Shown here: positions 21,804 through 33,190 of the stretch, one piece after another
Position numbering within the stretch: position 1 is the first letter of the stretch
Layout of the letters: every line of letters starts with the position of its first letter
Assembly: GCA_964017065.1 (NCBI GenBank)
Contig: OZ024783.1
Coordinates: forward strand, 11,912,313-11,976,312
Length of the DNA: 64,000 nt
DNA from: Haliclona indistincta
Lineage: Eukaryota > Porifera > Demospongiae > Haplosclerida > Chalinidae
Direction: 5' to 3'
The notes under the pieces: model-generated
What the model saw: only the letters and a program-made list of their open reading frames with translations
What the model was told of the DNA's origin: nothing
The model's database searches: none
Translations under genes and position numbers: made by a program

Positions 21804-23140
21804 TGTGATATCCAGTGAGAATGGTGGGTTCTCCAGCAGTGTCAGTATGAGCCTGGAGTCTAGTGAGCTTAAATACCGTACCATACCTTGATGTCTATAA
21901 TGTAGAAACAGACTACCAGCCGCTCAGTGTGGTGTCATTCATGTACATGTACTATTGTATGAGGGGTCAATAAGAGCGGTCTTCATCCAATCTATGCAAG
22001 TCTTTACCACAAGGTACTTGTGTAGTTATGTCAATACACGTATACTAGCAGTACTTGATGGTGAAGAGGTGTGCTGTTTGAGTGAGTTGGGTACACAATA
22101 ATTATGCTGGTTAGTGACTTTTCCTGCCCTGTAGTAACAATAAACCAATATCTCTCTCTCCCAACCAACTGACTGACTAACAAAAGAATCAAGACCAATG
22201 GTGCTATTTGTTCGAACACTAAAACATTGATCCTTGCCGGGATCAAGTCCAATGGTGCCGCAGTCTCTCACACAGAAATTCCTGTTACCATTGATGGTAA
22301 GTGCTTGTGCAATTTACCAGTCCACATGTACATGTCTCTGTTCTATCATAGAATGATACCACCAGAACACAGGATTCCTATTAATTTACATCAAGGATGC
22401 TCTAACCATGTGCTTGTAGTCCAGTCTATTCTCTCAGCAAAAAAACAATTGTATGACTGTATTTTCATATAAAACTTTCGTGTTCATAACTCCAACTATT
22501 AGTATTCATGTGCATTCATCCTCATTATCATCTGATCAGTATCTGTTGCTTAATTTCTGGTTTTGCTTACCTGAGAAATTTACTGAGTCACTGGTACCTC
22601 CATCACTTGCATGTATAAGAATTTCTTTGTAATTCTCAGTAATTGGTAACACATCACACTAGCTGAAGAGGTCAAGAAGATTCACTGCATGCTATTAACA
22701 CGCTACGATATGACTCAGCACTCCATTACACTGTCGATGATACAATAATTATTTGCTTGATGTCTTTCTTCACAGAGGTGCTTGCATCTAATTTGCATGA
22801 GAAGTTTATCATAATACTATTATAATAATCAGTTTGTGTGCATTGTAGTAATACCAATCTGGCGGCTAAGATTGCAAGAATGGAAGCTTTCAGTGTTACA
22901 TTATTCAAATGCGACTACGTGTATTAGCGGGTGGAGCAAGCCTTCCAATGTATGCAAAATATTATGTTTCAGTGGTGTATATATACATGGTTTCGCGACA
23001 GAGGCGTGATGGAATGTTCGCGCTGAATATAATGAGAAAAACGCGCTATGACGAGGTGACCGCCTACTGGTGGACAGGGTCCACGGATGAAATTCGCGAA
23101 CGTATGCGAAGCTGACAGTAGATATAGATCAGTATATATG
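21804..23140. other. No gene seen; leader of the transposon block
   Basis: 1.3 kb of AT-rich DNA between the left inverted repeat and element A. Short frames occur but none shows family features or convincing splice structure. Confidence 0.5.
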
Positions 23141-23221
23141 GACCCTTCGCGAAATGACGTAATAATTTTACCGCGAGCGCGCGAAACTTGACTGGTTGGC
23201 AAAAGCTGCATCGTCAGTGCA

Positions 23222-24712
23222 ATGGTTGTGAGCTGTTGCGCTGTAAACTGTTCCACTAGATACTTAAAAGGAAGCGGTGTGAGCTTCTTTCGATTTCCCG
23301 CTAACGACCAGCAGAGACGGGCATGGATAAATGCTGTATCAAGAGAGAAGTGGTCCCCGTCGATACACGACCGGCTGTGTGAGAAACACTTCGTGGGGAA
23401 GAAGCCTTCAAACGATCCAATGCATGTAGACTACTTCCCCACGATCTTTTCTGATGTGAAAGGCGTCCGATTCACGCCAGTGAAGAGGGGAGGCGAACGC
23501 CTAAAGCGCCTTGAACAGAGAAAGCGGCGACGACTATCATTGAGCGTGGAATCTGATGCTGATGCGGAAACCAGTACTGTCATCGCTGCTGATCCCACGT
23601 ATTCCAGTACTAGTGCAGGTGTCCGTTGTGACGAGGAACAGGTTCGATGTTGTTTGCAGGATGTTGGTAAGTACTAGTTTACATGTATTAGCACAATGAT
23701 AGTCAGTTTGTTTGGTGTTGTAGGGGTAAACACAGACCTAGGAATGGAGGACTTGCAATACAAATCTGAGCTACATGTAGACATCATTCGTAAAGATGAT
23801 CACAAGACACGATTTTACACTGGACTGCCTAACTGGTCTGTATTCTTAGCGGTTTTTCAATATTTAGAACCAAAGGCGAGTAGAATGACATTGTGGTGTG
23901 GAGCTAAAACAAGCAAGCAGACAACTCTACCCACCAGCAAACCTGGAAGAAAAAGAAAGCTGGCTCTGATTGATGAATTCTTTGCTGTGTTGATGCGTCT
24001 GCGTCTTGGGTTACTGCTGGAAGATACTGCAGACCGTTTTGGAGTTTCGACATCAACAATGTCTCGCTTGTTCATCACATGGGTCATTTTTCTAGCCAAA
24101 GAATTGAGACTTCTCTTTCCATGGCCATCTAGAGAATTGGTGCAGAAGCATGCCAGCGAAGATTTTAGCAAGTATCCAAATACTAGAATAGTGATTGATT
24201 GTACTGAAATCTTCATCCAGAGACCGAACTCATTGTCATCACAATGTCTTACTTTTTCTTCATACAAGCACCACAACACTTTCAAGGTACTAATTGGTAT
24301 CAGTCCTGGAGGTGTCATTACTTTTGCATCTGACCTTTGGGGTGGTCGTGTTTCTGATCAACAAATCACAAAAGACTGTGGTCTTCTGGCTCTGTTGAGT
24401 GAGCATGACCGAGTCATGGCTGATCGTGGATTTGACATACAAGACCTTCTCGCTACAAAACATATCACACTCAATAAGCCACCATCACTTGGTGAGAAAA
24501 CTCAGTTACTTGCCAAGGAAGTTGAAGAAACAAGAAGAATTGCAGCTGTAAGGATACATGTTGAGAGGGCAATTGGACGCATTAAGACATACAGATTACT
24601 ACAGGGAGTACTGCCAATTTCTCTTGCTCATGTTGCTAATGAAGTTTTTAGTACCTGTGCTTTTCTGACTAACTTTTCTCCACCTGTTCTTTCTTCTGAC
24701 AGAGAGGAATGA
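23222..24712 (+). CDS. THAP-domain DDE transposase (Harbinger/ISL2EU type)
   Basis: Two exons, 23222-23666 and 23724-24712, 477 residues, uninterrupted. Residues 1-90 are a THAP zinc finger (C2CH): CCAVNC, an invariant tryptophan (RRAWINAV), CEKHF and the closing DYFPTIF motif. It should bind the element ends. A basic linker follows, then a helix-turn-helix (LLLEDTADRFGVSTSTMSR) and the DDE_Tnp_4 catalytic core. Its acidic triad fits D307 (VIDCTE), D382 (ADRGFD) and E429 (RIHVERAIGRIK). The enzyme would excise and insert the element, with the YqaJ partner. The ATG lies 16 bases inside the left terminal repeat's inner edge. Confidence 0.9.
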
Positions 24713-24863
24713 GGAGTTGTATGTCACTCTTAAACAAGTATCAATGTAAACATGTATAAACATCATGTAATTATATTCATTGTTTGTAATGCTTACAGCT
24801 TATGATACAAAGCACCTGTTAAGATTTCAGGAACTACACAGTTAACATAAAAATATTCTAATT

Positions 24864-25042
24864 ACCCGTGCGCAGTATGCGCCAGGGTTATGCGTTTGTG
24901 TCCGTCGGTATATATATATGTGTGTGTGTGTGTGTGTCGTCAAAAAACATGCCTGCTTGCGTCTTACAGCTCGAAAAACTCCACGAAAACACTATTTACC
25001 CGTGCGCAGTATGCGCCAGGGTTATGCGTTTGTGTCCGTCGG

Positions 25043-25077
<35 letters not shown>

Positions 25078-25398
25078 CGTCAAAAAACATGCCTGCTTGC
25101 GTCTTACAGCTCGAAAAACTCCACGAAAACACTCTCTGCAGCTTCTTCACTGAATTTATAGTCCTATGAAGACGTTTTCTGTGCTGGCAAGCCTTGTTCG
25201 AGCGGCTAATCCATGGCTATCTAAAGCTACGTGTCCTTGTAAGAGCACTTACGGTATTGTGGGTGTGTCACCCAACCTCCTATCAATGTGGACGTCCTCA
25301 CTCAGTCTCACATGTACCGTACGTCAGAGCCATAAGTAACGTGCGTGTTGCAGTAATGCAGGAGTAGTCGTGTTTAGCTCCTAGCTCAGCGCACGGGT
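24864..25398. mobile_element. Insert with ACCCGTGCGC ends and a tandem duplication
   Basis: Left end ACCCGTGCGC at 24864, right end its exact reverse complement at 25389-25398. Inside, a unit of about 135 bases (starting ACCCGTGCGCAGTATGCGCC, with a (TG)n run) is repeated twice in tandem, 24864-24997 and 24999-25134. It lies between the 3' ends of the two element-A genes, so it disrupts neither. Probably a small nonautonomous element nested in A. Confidence 0.6.
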
Positions 25399-25407
25399 AT
25401 GTGTTCA

Positions 25408-27329
25408 TTAGAACTCTAGTTTTGGTAGCAATCTTTCTTCCCAGAAGCTTTGGTCAAAGGGAATGCGTTCAACATGTATGTCGACTGTTGTCCACACAAC
25501 AAAATCGCACCATCTGACCTTCATTATTGCCATCTCTCCTTGGACTTGACAGTAGTATTTGGAGCTTTTTCTCAAAGTCAACTGTCCATCAGTATTGAAT
25601 TCTAGAAAAAACTTGCTACCATAGTTAGTTGCAATGTCAGCCACACGTTCAGCAGTGATGGAAGTGCCATCAATAGAATACGGGCATTTTATTTCAAGCA
25701 CACCACTTGGTTGATTATGGCTAGGATCATACACACGACCATCTGAACTTGCACCAAGAAAAGGTTTGTTTGCCAGTAAATTCAACCCACTCTCTTTGAC
25801 AACAACCTGGTGGCCAACTCTGTGCATCATAGTGATGTATTCCATTCGGGCAACAGGCTCATGTGATGTACCCCACTGTAGAGCTGGATGGTTGATGGTT
25901 GACACTGATTTGTATCCCATTAGCGAGATAACTAGGTTGTCAGGAGATGTTGTTGGTCGACGTACAAACACATCATGAAAGCGGGAGGAGGTAATTCTAC
26001 CTTTGTGTAAGGAGCACCATAGTGCACTTTTCGTCTGACCTCTGGTTGCTCTTTCTATGTGATATGCCATTTCAGGAGTAATCTTTTGACCCTCTACATA
26101 TGTGCAGCAGTGATCAGCCAATTGAATACTGTCTCCAAGAGTTCTGTCTTCTGTTGGAGCATGTATAATAAGACGTGATGCTTCATCTTCGAACAAAAGT
26201 GATGGTGCTCGAGTAAGCTCAGCCTGAACCTCAGTTGCTTGTTTTTGGGATGTGCTAGTCCAGAACTGGAATATTCCTGATGTTGGACAAGAAGATTGCA
26301 AGTTAGAAAGAAGGTCTGTTAGATGTTCTGAATTCAGAGATCGGTCACTAGGGTTTCTTGGATCATACAAGGCTGGCTTGAGAAACTTTCTTTGGTCCTT
26401 TCCATATTCAGACTTTCTGAAGTCAATATCTGATACTGACACTGGCTTTATCACTCTTTTTGGAGGAACATACCATTGTTGCAGTTTATCAGTGCATGTA
26501 CTACTTGGAAGGATCTTGCCTCGTCTTTGAACACAGTCCTCTAAAAAGAACAAAAGTGCGGCAACATGGCTGCATGCTTCACCCAATCTGCAAGTAGCAC
26601 AATAATATCAACAGCAGCTATAATATCAACAGCAGCTATAATGGAACCATGCATGCAACACTAGTACTGAGCTATATGATACACATGGCAATGGTAATCT
26701 GTTCTAGCACTGACTCACCCTGCTACACACTTGCACTCAGCTGAGTAAACGTCGCCGTTACGGCCTAGGCAAACGAACACCGGATAAGTTTTAGACGACT
26801 TTAGAGAGGAGAAGCAGTAGCAACGAACGACTAGTAGATCTGGGGTAGCTTCTGTCACCCAAGCGTTTTGTACGTAGCCGTCAGCAAAGTATCTATACGC
26901 TTTGAGTGACTTAAACGCCCTCATGCTACACTGATCGTACGTTTTGTCACTGCTCTCTACCAAGTAGACAAAAAGATCCATGAATGTGAAGTCGCTGAGC
27001 AATGATAGATCCTTTGCCCATGAGCCGTCGTAACTGGACAGAGGCCCTAGTTGCTGAAGATGCCTGCTTATTGATGGAGTTAGTACAGAGCTTGTCGGAG
27101 ATGGAGCAACTGACGCACTAGATTGGGGCTGAAAGAGACCTGTCTGCCAGTAGCTGATAATTCTGCCACACAATGTAGACTTGTTGCCTCCACTGCTAAC
27201 GGCTAGCTCTCGACATAGCTCTTTGAGGTCAACAACTCTCAGCCTGAACAGACTTGCTTCTATAGATTTTCTGTTACTGGAGCTTCTTCTTAATTCTTGT
27301 AACATAGATTGAGTAGCTGCTGTAACCAT
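25408..27329 (-). CDS. SAP-SWIM-YqaJ nuclease of element A
   Basis: Exons 27329-26719 and 26587-25408, 596 residues counted from the ATG at 27329 (the open frame extends upstream into the terminal repeat but without an ATG). Residues ~29-62 are a SAP DNA-binding motif (LRVVDLKELCRELAV, GGNKSTLCGRI). Residues ~185-225 are a SWIM zinc finger split by the intron (CKCVAG / LGEACSHVAAL). The C-terminal third (~390-560) is a YqaJ/lambda-exonuclease-like PD-(D/E)XK fold with LGASSDGRV, GVLEIKCP and the YYCQVQGEM helix. It should be the DNA-processing partner of the transposase on the opposite strand. No disabling change. Confidence 0.87.
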
Positions 27330-27550
27330 CGCTGTGCCGAGTACTCCTGCTAGCCGCTTTTGCCAACCAGTCAAGTTTCGCGCGCTCGCGGTAAAATTAT
27401 TACGTCATTTCGCGAAGGGTCTATAGAGCGTTTGCAATTACGTCATAATAATGATGTAATCAGAGCGCGCGAAAGTAGTGGTGTACAGCCGTGTGGAACG
27501 TGGGTAGTACTACTGCGCAGTACTAAGACCTGTGAAATTCACTCGCTAGC

Positions 27551-29374
27551 ATGGCGAAGAAAGCTAAAGGTATCGCTCCAAGCTACTTTCAGCAACTGCT
27601 ACCTGAAGCAAAAAAAAGATATCAAGAAAAGATTCGAATTATTTCAGGAATAGACCCGTTCACTCTGTCGCTCGCATCGGCGCGCCATGGACAAAGTAAC
27701 AATCCGGCAGCTCTACCATGCCCGCTTCCTCCTATTGATTCAACAGACCTGCTATCATATTTGGTGTTACAAACGAGCTATATTACAACAAAACAATTTA
27801 AAGCACACAAATCGTTAGTGGCTGGATACGAGATATCTCAGCCTGGCTCATTAATGATAAATGTGTGATAACTGGAAGGGTAAGTCGTTTGTAATTGTTA
27901 TTATTGATTAGTATTTTAGTGATTGTGCTGTAGGTACGTCACTCACAAAAATGTAATGATGCCCCATTGTGTTGTTGGATCATCTGTGAAACCTCAGGTG
28001 AAATCATTTGTGCTCACTGCAATTGCATGGCGGGCTTGGGTGAGGCATGCACCCATATTGCAGCCGTTCTATTTCATACTGACTGAAGCTGTGTCTCGCA
28101 TGAGAGGATCAACTACTTGTACGCAGCTTGAGTGCCGGTGGGTAATTCCAAGTTATCAAAAGGACATACCCTACGTTCCACTTCACAAGCTCGATTTTAG
28201 TTCAGCTAAATCAAAGAAAATTAAAGTCGATTCTGCTATTGCAACATCCAGCAAAAGCACCACTACAGCATCTGCAGTAAAGAAAACCACGGCATCACAT
28301 CCTCCTGGGCAAGATGAGTTACAATCTTTTTACCATAGGATAAGTCAGTGCAGTTCGAAGCCAGCCATATTGTCACTGATCCCTCAGTATGCTCATGATT
28401 TTGTCCCAAAAACTAGGCTGCATACTTTTCCAAAGCCTTTATCATCTCTTTATCAGCCAAAATTTGCCCAGTTCAATCTTGATGATCTTCTTTCAGCAAG
28501 TAGGTCCGCTTTTGATCAACTGCACTTAACAGTTGACATGGTCGAGGCAGTGGAAAAAGAGACACGCTTACAAAGCCACTCGAAATTGTGGTACACGTTT
28601 CGTGCAGGAAGGGTCACCGCCTCAAAAATGAAGGCAGTCTGTAGAACGAGCCTTGACAAGCCATCTAAAAGTCTCATACTGTCTATTTGCTATCCTGAAG
28701 TGTTTCGCTTCACTACTGCAGCGACACGCTGGGGATGTTCTCATGAACAGTCTGCTCTAAACTTCTATGAAAAGGTCAAAGAAGGAGTTCACACACATTT
28801 TTCCTTGTATAGTAGCGGGTTACTTCTTAACCAAGAGTGGCCGTACTTAGGTGCCTCCCCTGATGGAATAGCTAATTGTGAGTGTTGTGGCACTGGAGTA
28901 GTGGAAGTCAAGTGCCCCTACTGTAATCGCCACGAGAATACATTAGAAAATCTATCATGCCTGGTACAGAATGAAGATGGTCTGGAGCTCGATCGAACAC
29001 ACGCCTATTATTATCAAGTACAAACCCAAATATTTATTGCTAAAGTAGACTACTGTGACTTTTGTGTGTGTACGTTTCCTACTGATAATGAACCTTGTCT
29101 GCACATTGAGCGAATTCTACCTGATTTTGAGTTTTGGTCTAGTTGCCTGGATGCTTCATCAGATTTCTTTAAACAATGTCTACTTCCTGAAATTTTAGGA
29201 ACATGGTTCAGTAGGAAATCAATTGCTTCTACTCATCAATCACAGGCAACAATAAAGGAGGGAGAATTGGCAAGCTGTAAGCTGTTCTGTTATTGCCAAA
29301 AGCCAGATGATAAAACTGTAGACACACTCTGTCATTTTCTAGAATCTTGTCTGTCAATCCTTCTCTCTTTATAG
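27551..29374 (+). pseudogene. SWIM-YqaJ nuclease of element B, frameshifted
   Basis: Starts MAKKAKGIAPSYFQQLLPEA (no SAP domain, unlike A). The frame is lost near 27830 (premature TGA at 27866-27868). After an intron (donor GTAAGT near 27880, acceptor near 27914) the SWIM finger is readable (CAHCNCMAGLGEACTHIA), but a second shift near 28080 moves to the frame that stays open to 29374. That frame contains the conserved ECRWVIPSY segment, the YqaJ core (WYTFRAGRVTASKM, RWGCSHEQSALNFY, YLGASPDGIANC, GVVEVKCPY, YYYQVQTQ) and the beginning of a PHD-like finger (LFCYCQKPDD), which is cut off by the internal deletion. Non-functional as written. Confidence 0.8.
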
Positions 29375-29516
29375 CCGCCAAAAATCCTGCTCTGCGCTTC
29401 CTACTAATCTGCTCCTTCTTGAATCCACGGCTGTGCACTACTTTTGGTATTCTGAAAAACGACACTTTGTCGCGACCAGAACGCTTCGAGCAACTGGGAA
29501 CGATACACAGAACCAT
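29345..29516 (-). pseudogene. THAP-domain remnant of the element B transposase
   Basis: From an ATG at 29516 the minus strand reads a THAP-like start: CIVPSCSKRSG, SFFRIPKV, a basic stretch and LTDKILENDRVC. It stops matching at about 29345, where it meets the truncated tail of the YqaJ gene. No helix-turn-helix or DDE core remains. Confidence 0.65.
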
Positions 29517-29793
29517 TCTTCTAACGAGTACTATGCTACAAGACCTTGTAAAGTAGCTTGTAAAAGCTTACAACTGGTTGCAGAGCAGTACACCAGCTGC
29601 AGCTTGCAGCCCACCTGTACATGTATACACCAGCACGTTGGTCACGTGATTCGTGACGTCACATGCAAACGCTCTATAATAAGACCTTATTCAATGACGT
29701 AATAATTGCGTGGTTTTATCTTAGAAACAAGCGTAAACGTTGCTAGGTCGCCATTTTGCGGGGAAAAGGCGGGTTAGTACAAAATCAGTACAA

Positions 29794-31547
29794 ATGGCTG
29801 TTAGCGCTGCAGATATCTCTGTGATCTCGTCAAATGTGGAGTCTGGATACTACCAGCAGCTACCAGAGAGCGCAAGGAAGAGATATGCAGAAAAGTTGAA
29901 TATGATTGGCTTCTCGTGCGATCCATATGCTAAGCATAGTTCACACCAGTGGTCGAAAGCCAGCACGAAATGGCCAGAGATCGAGTACCCAGACGTCTAT
30001 AACTATCTGGTGAACACTCCTAGCCCTTACACAAAAGAAGAAATGAAGGCCTACAAAAGCTTGGAGGGATACAAATATTTTGTTGACGGCTGGGTAGAGA
30101 AAGTTCTTGTCCAGCATGGAGGTTCGACTGCCGACGGCGATGAAGTTGCTGTGGTAATTGCGAGCGTGAGACACTCACAAAAGCTATCAGCCACACCGGT
30201 AAAGCCATGGATCGCTGCGCTGAACAATGGAAAGTTAGTGTGTGCACACTGTACGTGCATGGCAGGACTCGGCGAGGCATGTTCTCACATTGCAGCTCTT
30301 CTTTTCGCTATGCATGGAGGCAAACACACGATATCGTAACAGCCTCTCGTGTACTTACTTCTGAACTGTGTGCATGGTTGCCACCTAGCATTGGTAGAAA
30401 CGTCAAGTACGCTACAGCATCAGATATGGATTTCACCACTCCAGACTCAAAACGAGTACGACAGCACAGCCTCATGACAACTCCAAGTATTGATAAGGCG
30501 AGTGCAACCAGCAGTAGTAGTACTTCCACTACTGATCCTGCTAGTACTAGTAGGAAGAGCTCGAAGAAAACACTACCGCAACCACCAACTGATGCTGAGC
30601 TGGAAAATCTGTACAAGGAGCTGTCTCAATGTGGAAAACCAGCCTTGCTGTCTTTAGTACCTGGTTATTCTGAAGCCTATATTCCAGCTAGTGCAACTGG
30701 TTCTCTACCACTTCCACTTACCGAGGTGTTTCAAAAAGATATGCTAGAATCGAGCTATCCTGAACTACTGAAGGTTTGCAGTGCAGTATTTGATACTATC
30801 ACAGTGACAAAAGAGCAGGCTAGTAAGTTGTGTGAAGATACTGAAAAGCAGAGCAAGTCAAAAGTCTGGTTTAGGCACAGAGCTGGTCGAGTAACTGCAT
30901 CAAGGTTCAAGGCTGCAGCTCATACCAACCCTGATAATCCATCTCAGTCACTCATCAAGGAAATTTGCTACCCAACAAGCCACAAGGTCTATTCTGAGGC
31001 TATCACATGGGGACAGAAAAACGAAGAAGTTGCTCGTGCAATGTACCATTCGTTCATGAAGGAAAAACACTCAAACTTCTTACTTACCTCGAGCGGTTTG
31101 GTGGTACATCCAGACTATCCCTACCTTGGTGCGTCTCCTGATGGTATTGTGAAGTGTAGCTGCTGTACTGGTACAGGTGTACTTGAGATAAAGTGCCCCT
31201 TTCGCTGCAAAATGCAATCTTTCATCGAGGCAAGTAAAAACAAAGATTTCTGTTTGAAGGTTGGTGAAGACGGCTCTTGGGAATTGAATGCACAACATGC
31301 ATATTATTATCAAGTGCAAGCTCAGATCAAGCTAACTGGAGCCAAGTACTGTGACTTTGTTGTGTGGAGCCCTTGTGAGTTTGTAACTCTACGTATCAAT
31401 CCAGACACAGAATTTATTTCTCAAGTGGTTGATAAAGTGACAAAATTCTACAAATTGGGAGTTCTGCCTGAACTAGTTGGCAAGTGGTTTACAAAAGCAC
31501 CATACTACAGAATCACAGATGATGTTACCACTAATCATGAGCTGTAA
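29794..31547 (+). pseudogene. SWIM-YqaJ nuclease of element C, one frameshift
   Basis: ATG at 29794. The first part shares the YYQQLPESARKRYAEKL-type N-terminus with B and has an intact SWIM finger (CAHCTCMAGLGEACSHIAAL). It runs out at a stop at 30337-30339. The remaining frame, offset by one, is open through 31547. It contains VLTSELCAWLPPS, the YqaJ core (WFRHRAGRVTASRF, ITWGQKNEEVARAMY, YLGASPDGIVKC, GVLEIKCPF, YYYQVQAQ) and ends without a PHD finger. The shift lies near 30320-30335. There is no splice-site pair that would bridge it, so I call it a recent pseudogene. Confidence 0.8.
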
Positions 31548-31652
31548 CTGTTGTAAGTAGAACATGTAAACAACTTGTACACCCATGTATCTTGTAAATA
31601 CTATGATGTTGACAACAGTAATAATTTTGATATGCAAGATTGTGTTAATGAG

Positions 31653-33067
31653 TTAGTCTGAAGGAATAACTGATGGACAGCAATTACACAATGCAGAACA
31701 TATTAGGACAATCTTGTCAATTGAGGAATATTGAGTTTCTGGGCTAGTCATCACCATATTGATAGGCAAAATCCCTTGCAAAATAGTGTATTTTTGCCGG
31801 AGAAGTCCAATTACTCTTTCAACATGAATACGCACACGTGAGAGCTGTCTAGCAGTGTCTACCTCTAATTTACTTAGCTGCTTCTTTCCTCTAGTGAATG
31901 GAGGGGTAGCAATCTTAGCACAATAAAATCTAAAAGCATCTTCCACATTGAACCCACGGTCTGCTAAGACTTCATCTCCAGGCAATAAATTGTTAAGGAT
32001 TCCACAATTTTCTGTGATGTACTGATCCGAAGTACGTCCACCCCAAGCCTTTGAAACAAACGTAATAGTTCCTTGTGGAGAAATAGCAATTAAAAATTTG
32101 AATGTATTATGATGTTTATAACTAGACCAAGTTTGTGCCCTTGGCTCGAGTGACTTTGATCTTTCGCAAAAGATTTCGAAACAGTCGATGATAGATACAC
32201 AGTTGCGAAAATTCTTTCTAAATTCTGTTGGCATTGTCAATCTTATTTGGTCACGTGTAGGCTGACTTATTCCAAATCGGTAAGCTAGATCATTGTCATA
32301 AGGCTAAGCCGTAGTTTCATCAACACTAACAAAAACTGTTGTAAGAGTGGGAGGGATTGAGGATTCTTACTTGGATTAACGTCTGCAGACACAAAACGAA
32401 ACACAGCCATTAGACATGCAAAAGTAGGTAGGCCTGTGTAAAACTTGACTTTGTGGTCGTCATCTTTGAAGCATTCTTCACAAGGAATGCACCTCTTCGC
32501 TTCAGAAGCAACCGCACGATCTCTTAATTCTGCATTCTCGACTCTCAGATGACACAGGTTTTTCTCAAGTGCATCAATGTATTCTATCTTATCTGTTGTT
32601 AGCGTTAGGTCTGTCGTCAATGTTGCAGCATCACTGGTTCTTGTCCGTTCTGTCATTGTTCCCTTCTCATTCTCTGGTGCTTTTGTAAGTTCTGTCTCGT
32701 GTTCTTCTTCAGTTCTTGAAACTTTGATAGCACCTCTCGTAGCAGCAGTCTCTGACCTACGCTTACGCGATTCCAGTCTTCTAGTGTAGGACGCCAAATT
32801 CTGCTCTGCCCTGGTTTTTTCTCGAGTAGTCGAATGATTAAACAGCGTTGGAACATAGTCCGGTGATAGAAGATCGTTGCTCTTACTGCCACTAACAAAA
32901 TGAGCACTGCACAACACAGAATGTTCCGTGGGCTGCCAATGCACTCGTCTCACTGCAGCAATCCAAAGCGCCCGCCTGTCTTTGTCTACAGGAAATCGGT
33001 GGAATTTGATCGATGAATTGGCAGTAGAGCGGTTCTTGCACCCAGGAGCGCAGCACGACTTCACCAT
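31653..33067 (-). pseudogene. THAP-DDE transposase of element C, frameshift plus deletion
   Basis: ATG at 33067. The THAP domain is intact (CCAPGCKNR, LWIAAVRRVHW, CSAHF, DYVPTLF), followed by a long charged linker with a coiled-coil-like segment (DALEKNLCHLRVENAELRD). The frame breaks near 32300 at the helix-turn-helix (LVLMKLRLSL), and about 40 residues of that region are missing. The DDE core then continues to 31653 with IIDCFE, LADRGFN and RIHVERVIGL, so all three catalytic positions survive but the protein cannot be made whole. Confidence 0.82.
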
Positions 33068-33190
33068 GACTGAAGTATAATAGACTACAAGCCGAGCTAC
33101 AAGCACCTGTTCTTCTGCTAGTTTTGCCCCGCACAGCAGGCGCACGTTGACTATGACGTCATGCATTACGTAATCTGAATAACGTCTATA

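Larger units (their letters stand above)
23141..27421. mobile_element. ISL2EU-like element A, complete
   Basis: Bounded by identical 66-base terminal inverted repeats at 23141-23206 and 27356-27421, starting GACCCTTCGCGAAATGACGT. It contains two convergent, intron-containing genes: a THAP-domain DDE transposase (+) and a SAP-SWIM-YqaJ nuclease (-). This pairing is the hallmark of the ISL2EU group of the Harbinger superfamily. Neither gene shows an inactivating change. Flanks are AT-rich (TATATATG left, TATAGAG right), compatible with a very short target duplication. A 535-bp insert (24864-25398) lies between the two genes. Element B starts at the very next base. Confidence 0.88.
27422..29678. 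mobile_element. ISL2EU-like element B, deletion derivative
   Basis: Ends TATAGAGCGTTTGCA (27422-27436) and its exact reverse complement (29664-29678), followed inward on each side by a GACGTCA/TACGTCA motif. It carries a decayed SWIM/YqaJ gene (+). On the other strand only the THAP-encoding 5' end of a transposase gene remains. The catalytic part of the transposase is deleted. Directly adjacent to A, eight bases from C. Confidence 0.8.
29687..33182. mobile_element. ISL2EU-like element C, decayed
   Basis: Weak terminal repeats: TTATTCAATGACGTAATAAT at 29687 against, reversed from 33182, TTATTCAGATTACGTAATGC. Same convergent arrangement as A: SWIM/YqaJ (+) and THAP transposase (-), both disabled. 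Divergence from A and B shows it is a separate lineage, not a duplicate. Its right end lies only 8 bases from the inner edge of the right inverted repeat. Confidence 0.75.
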
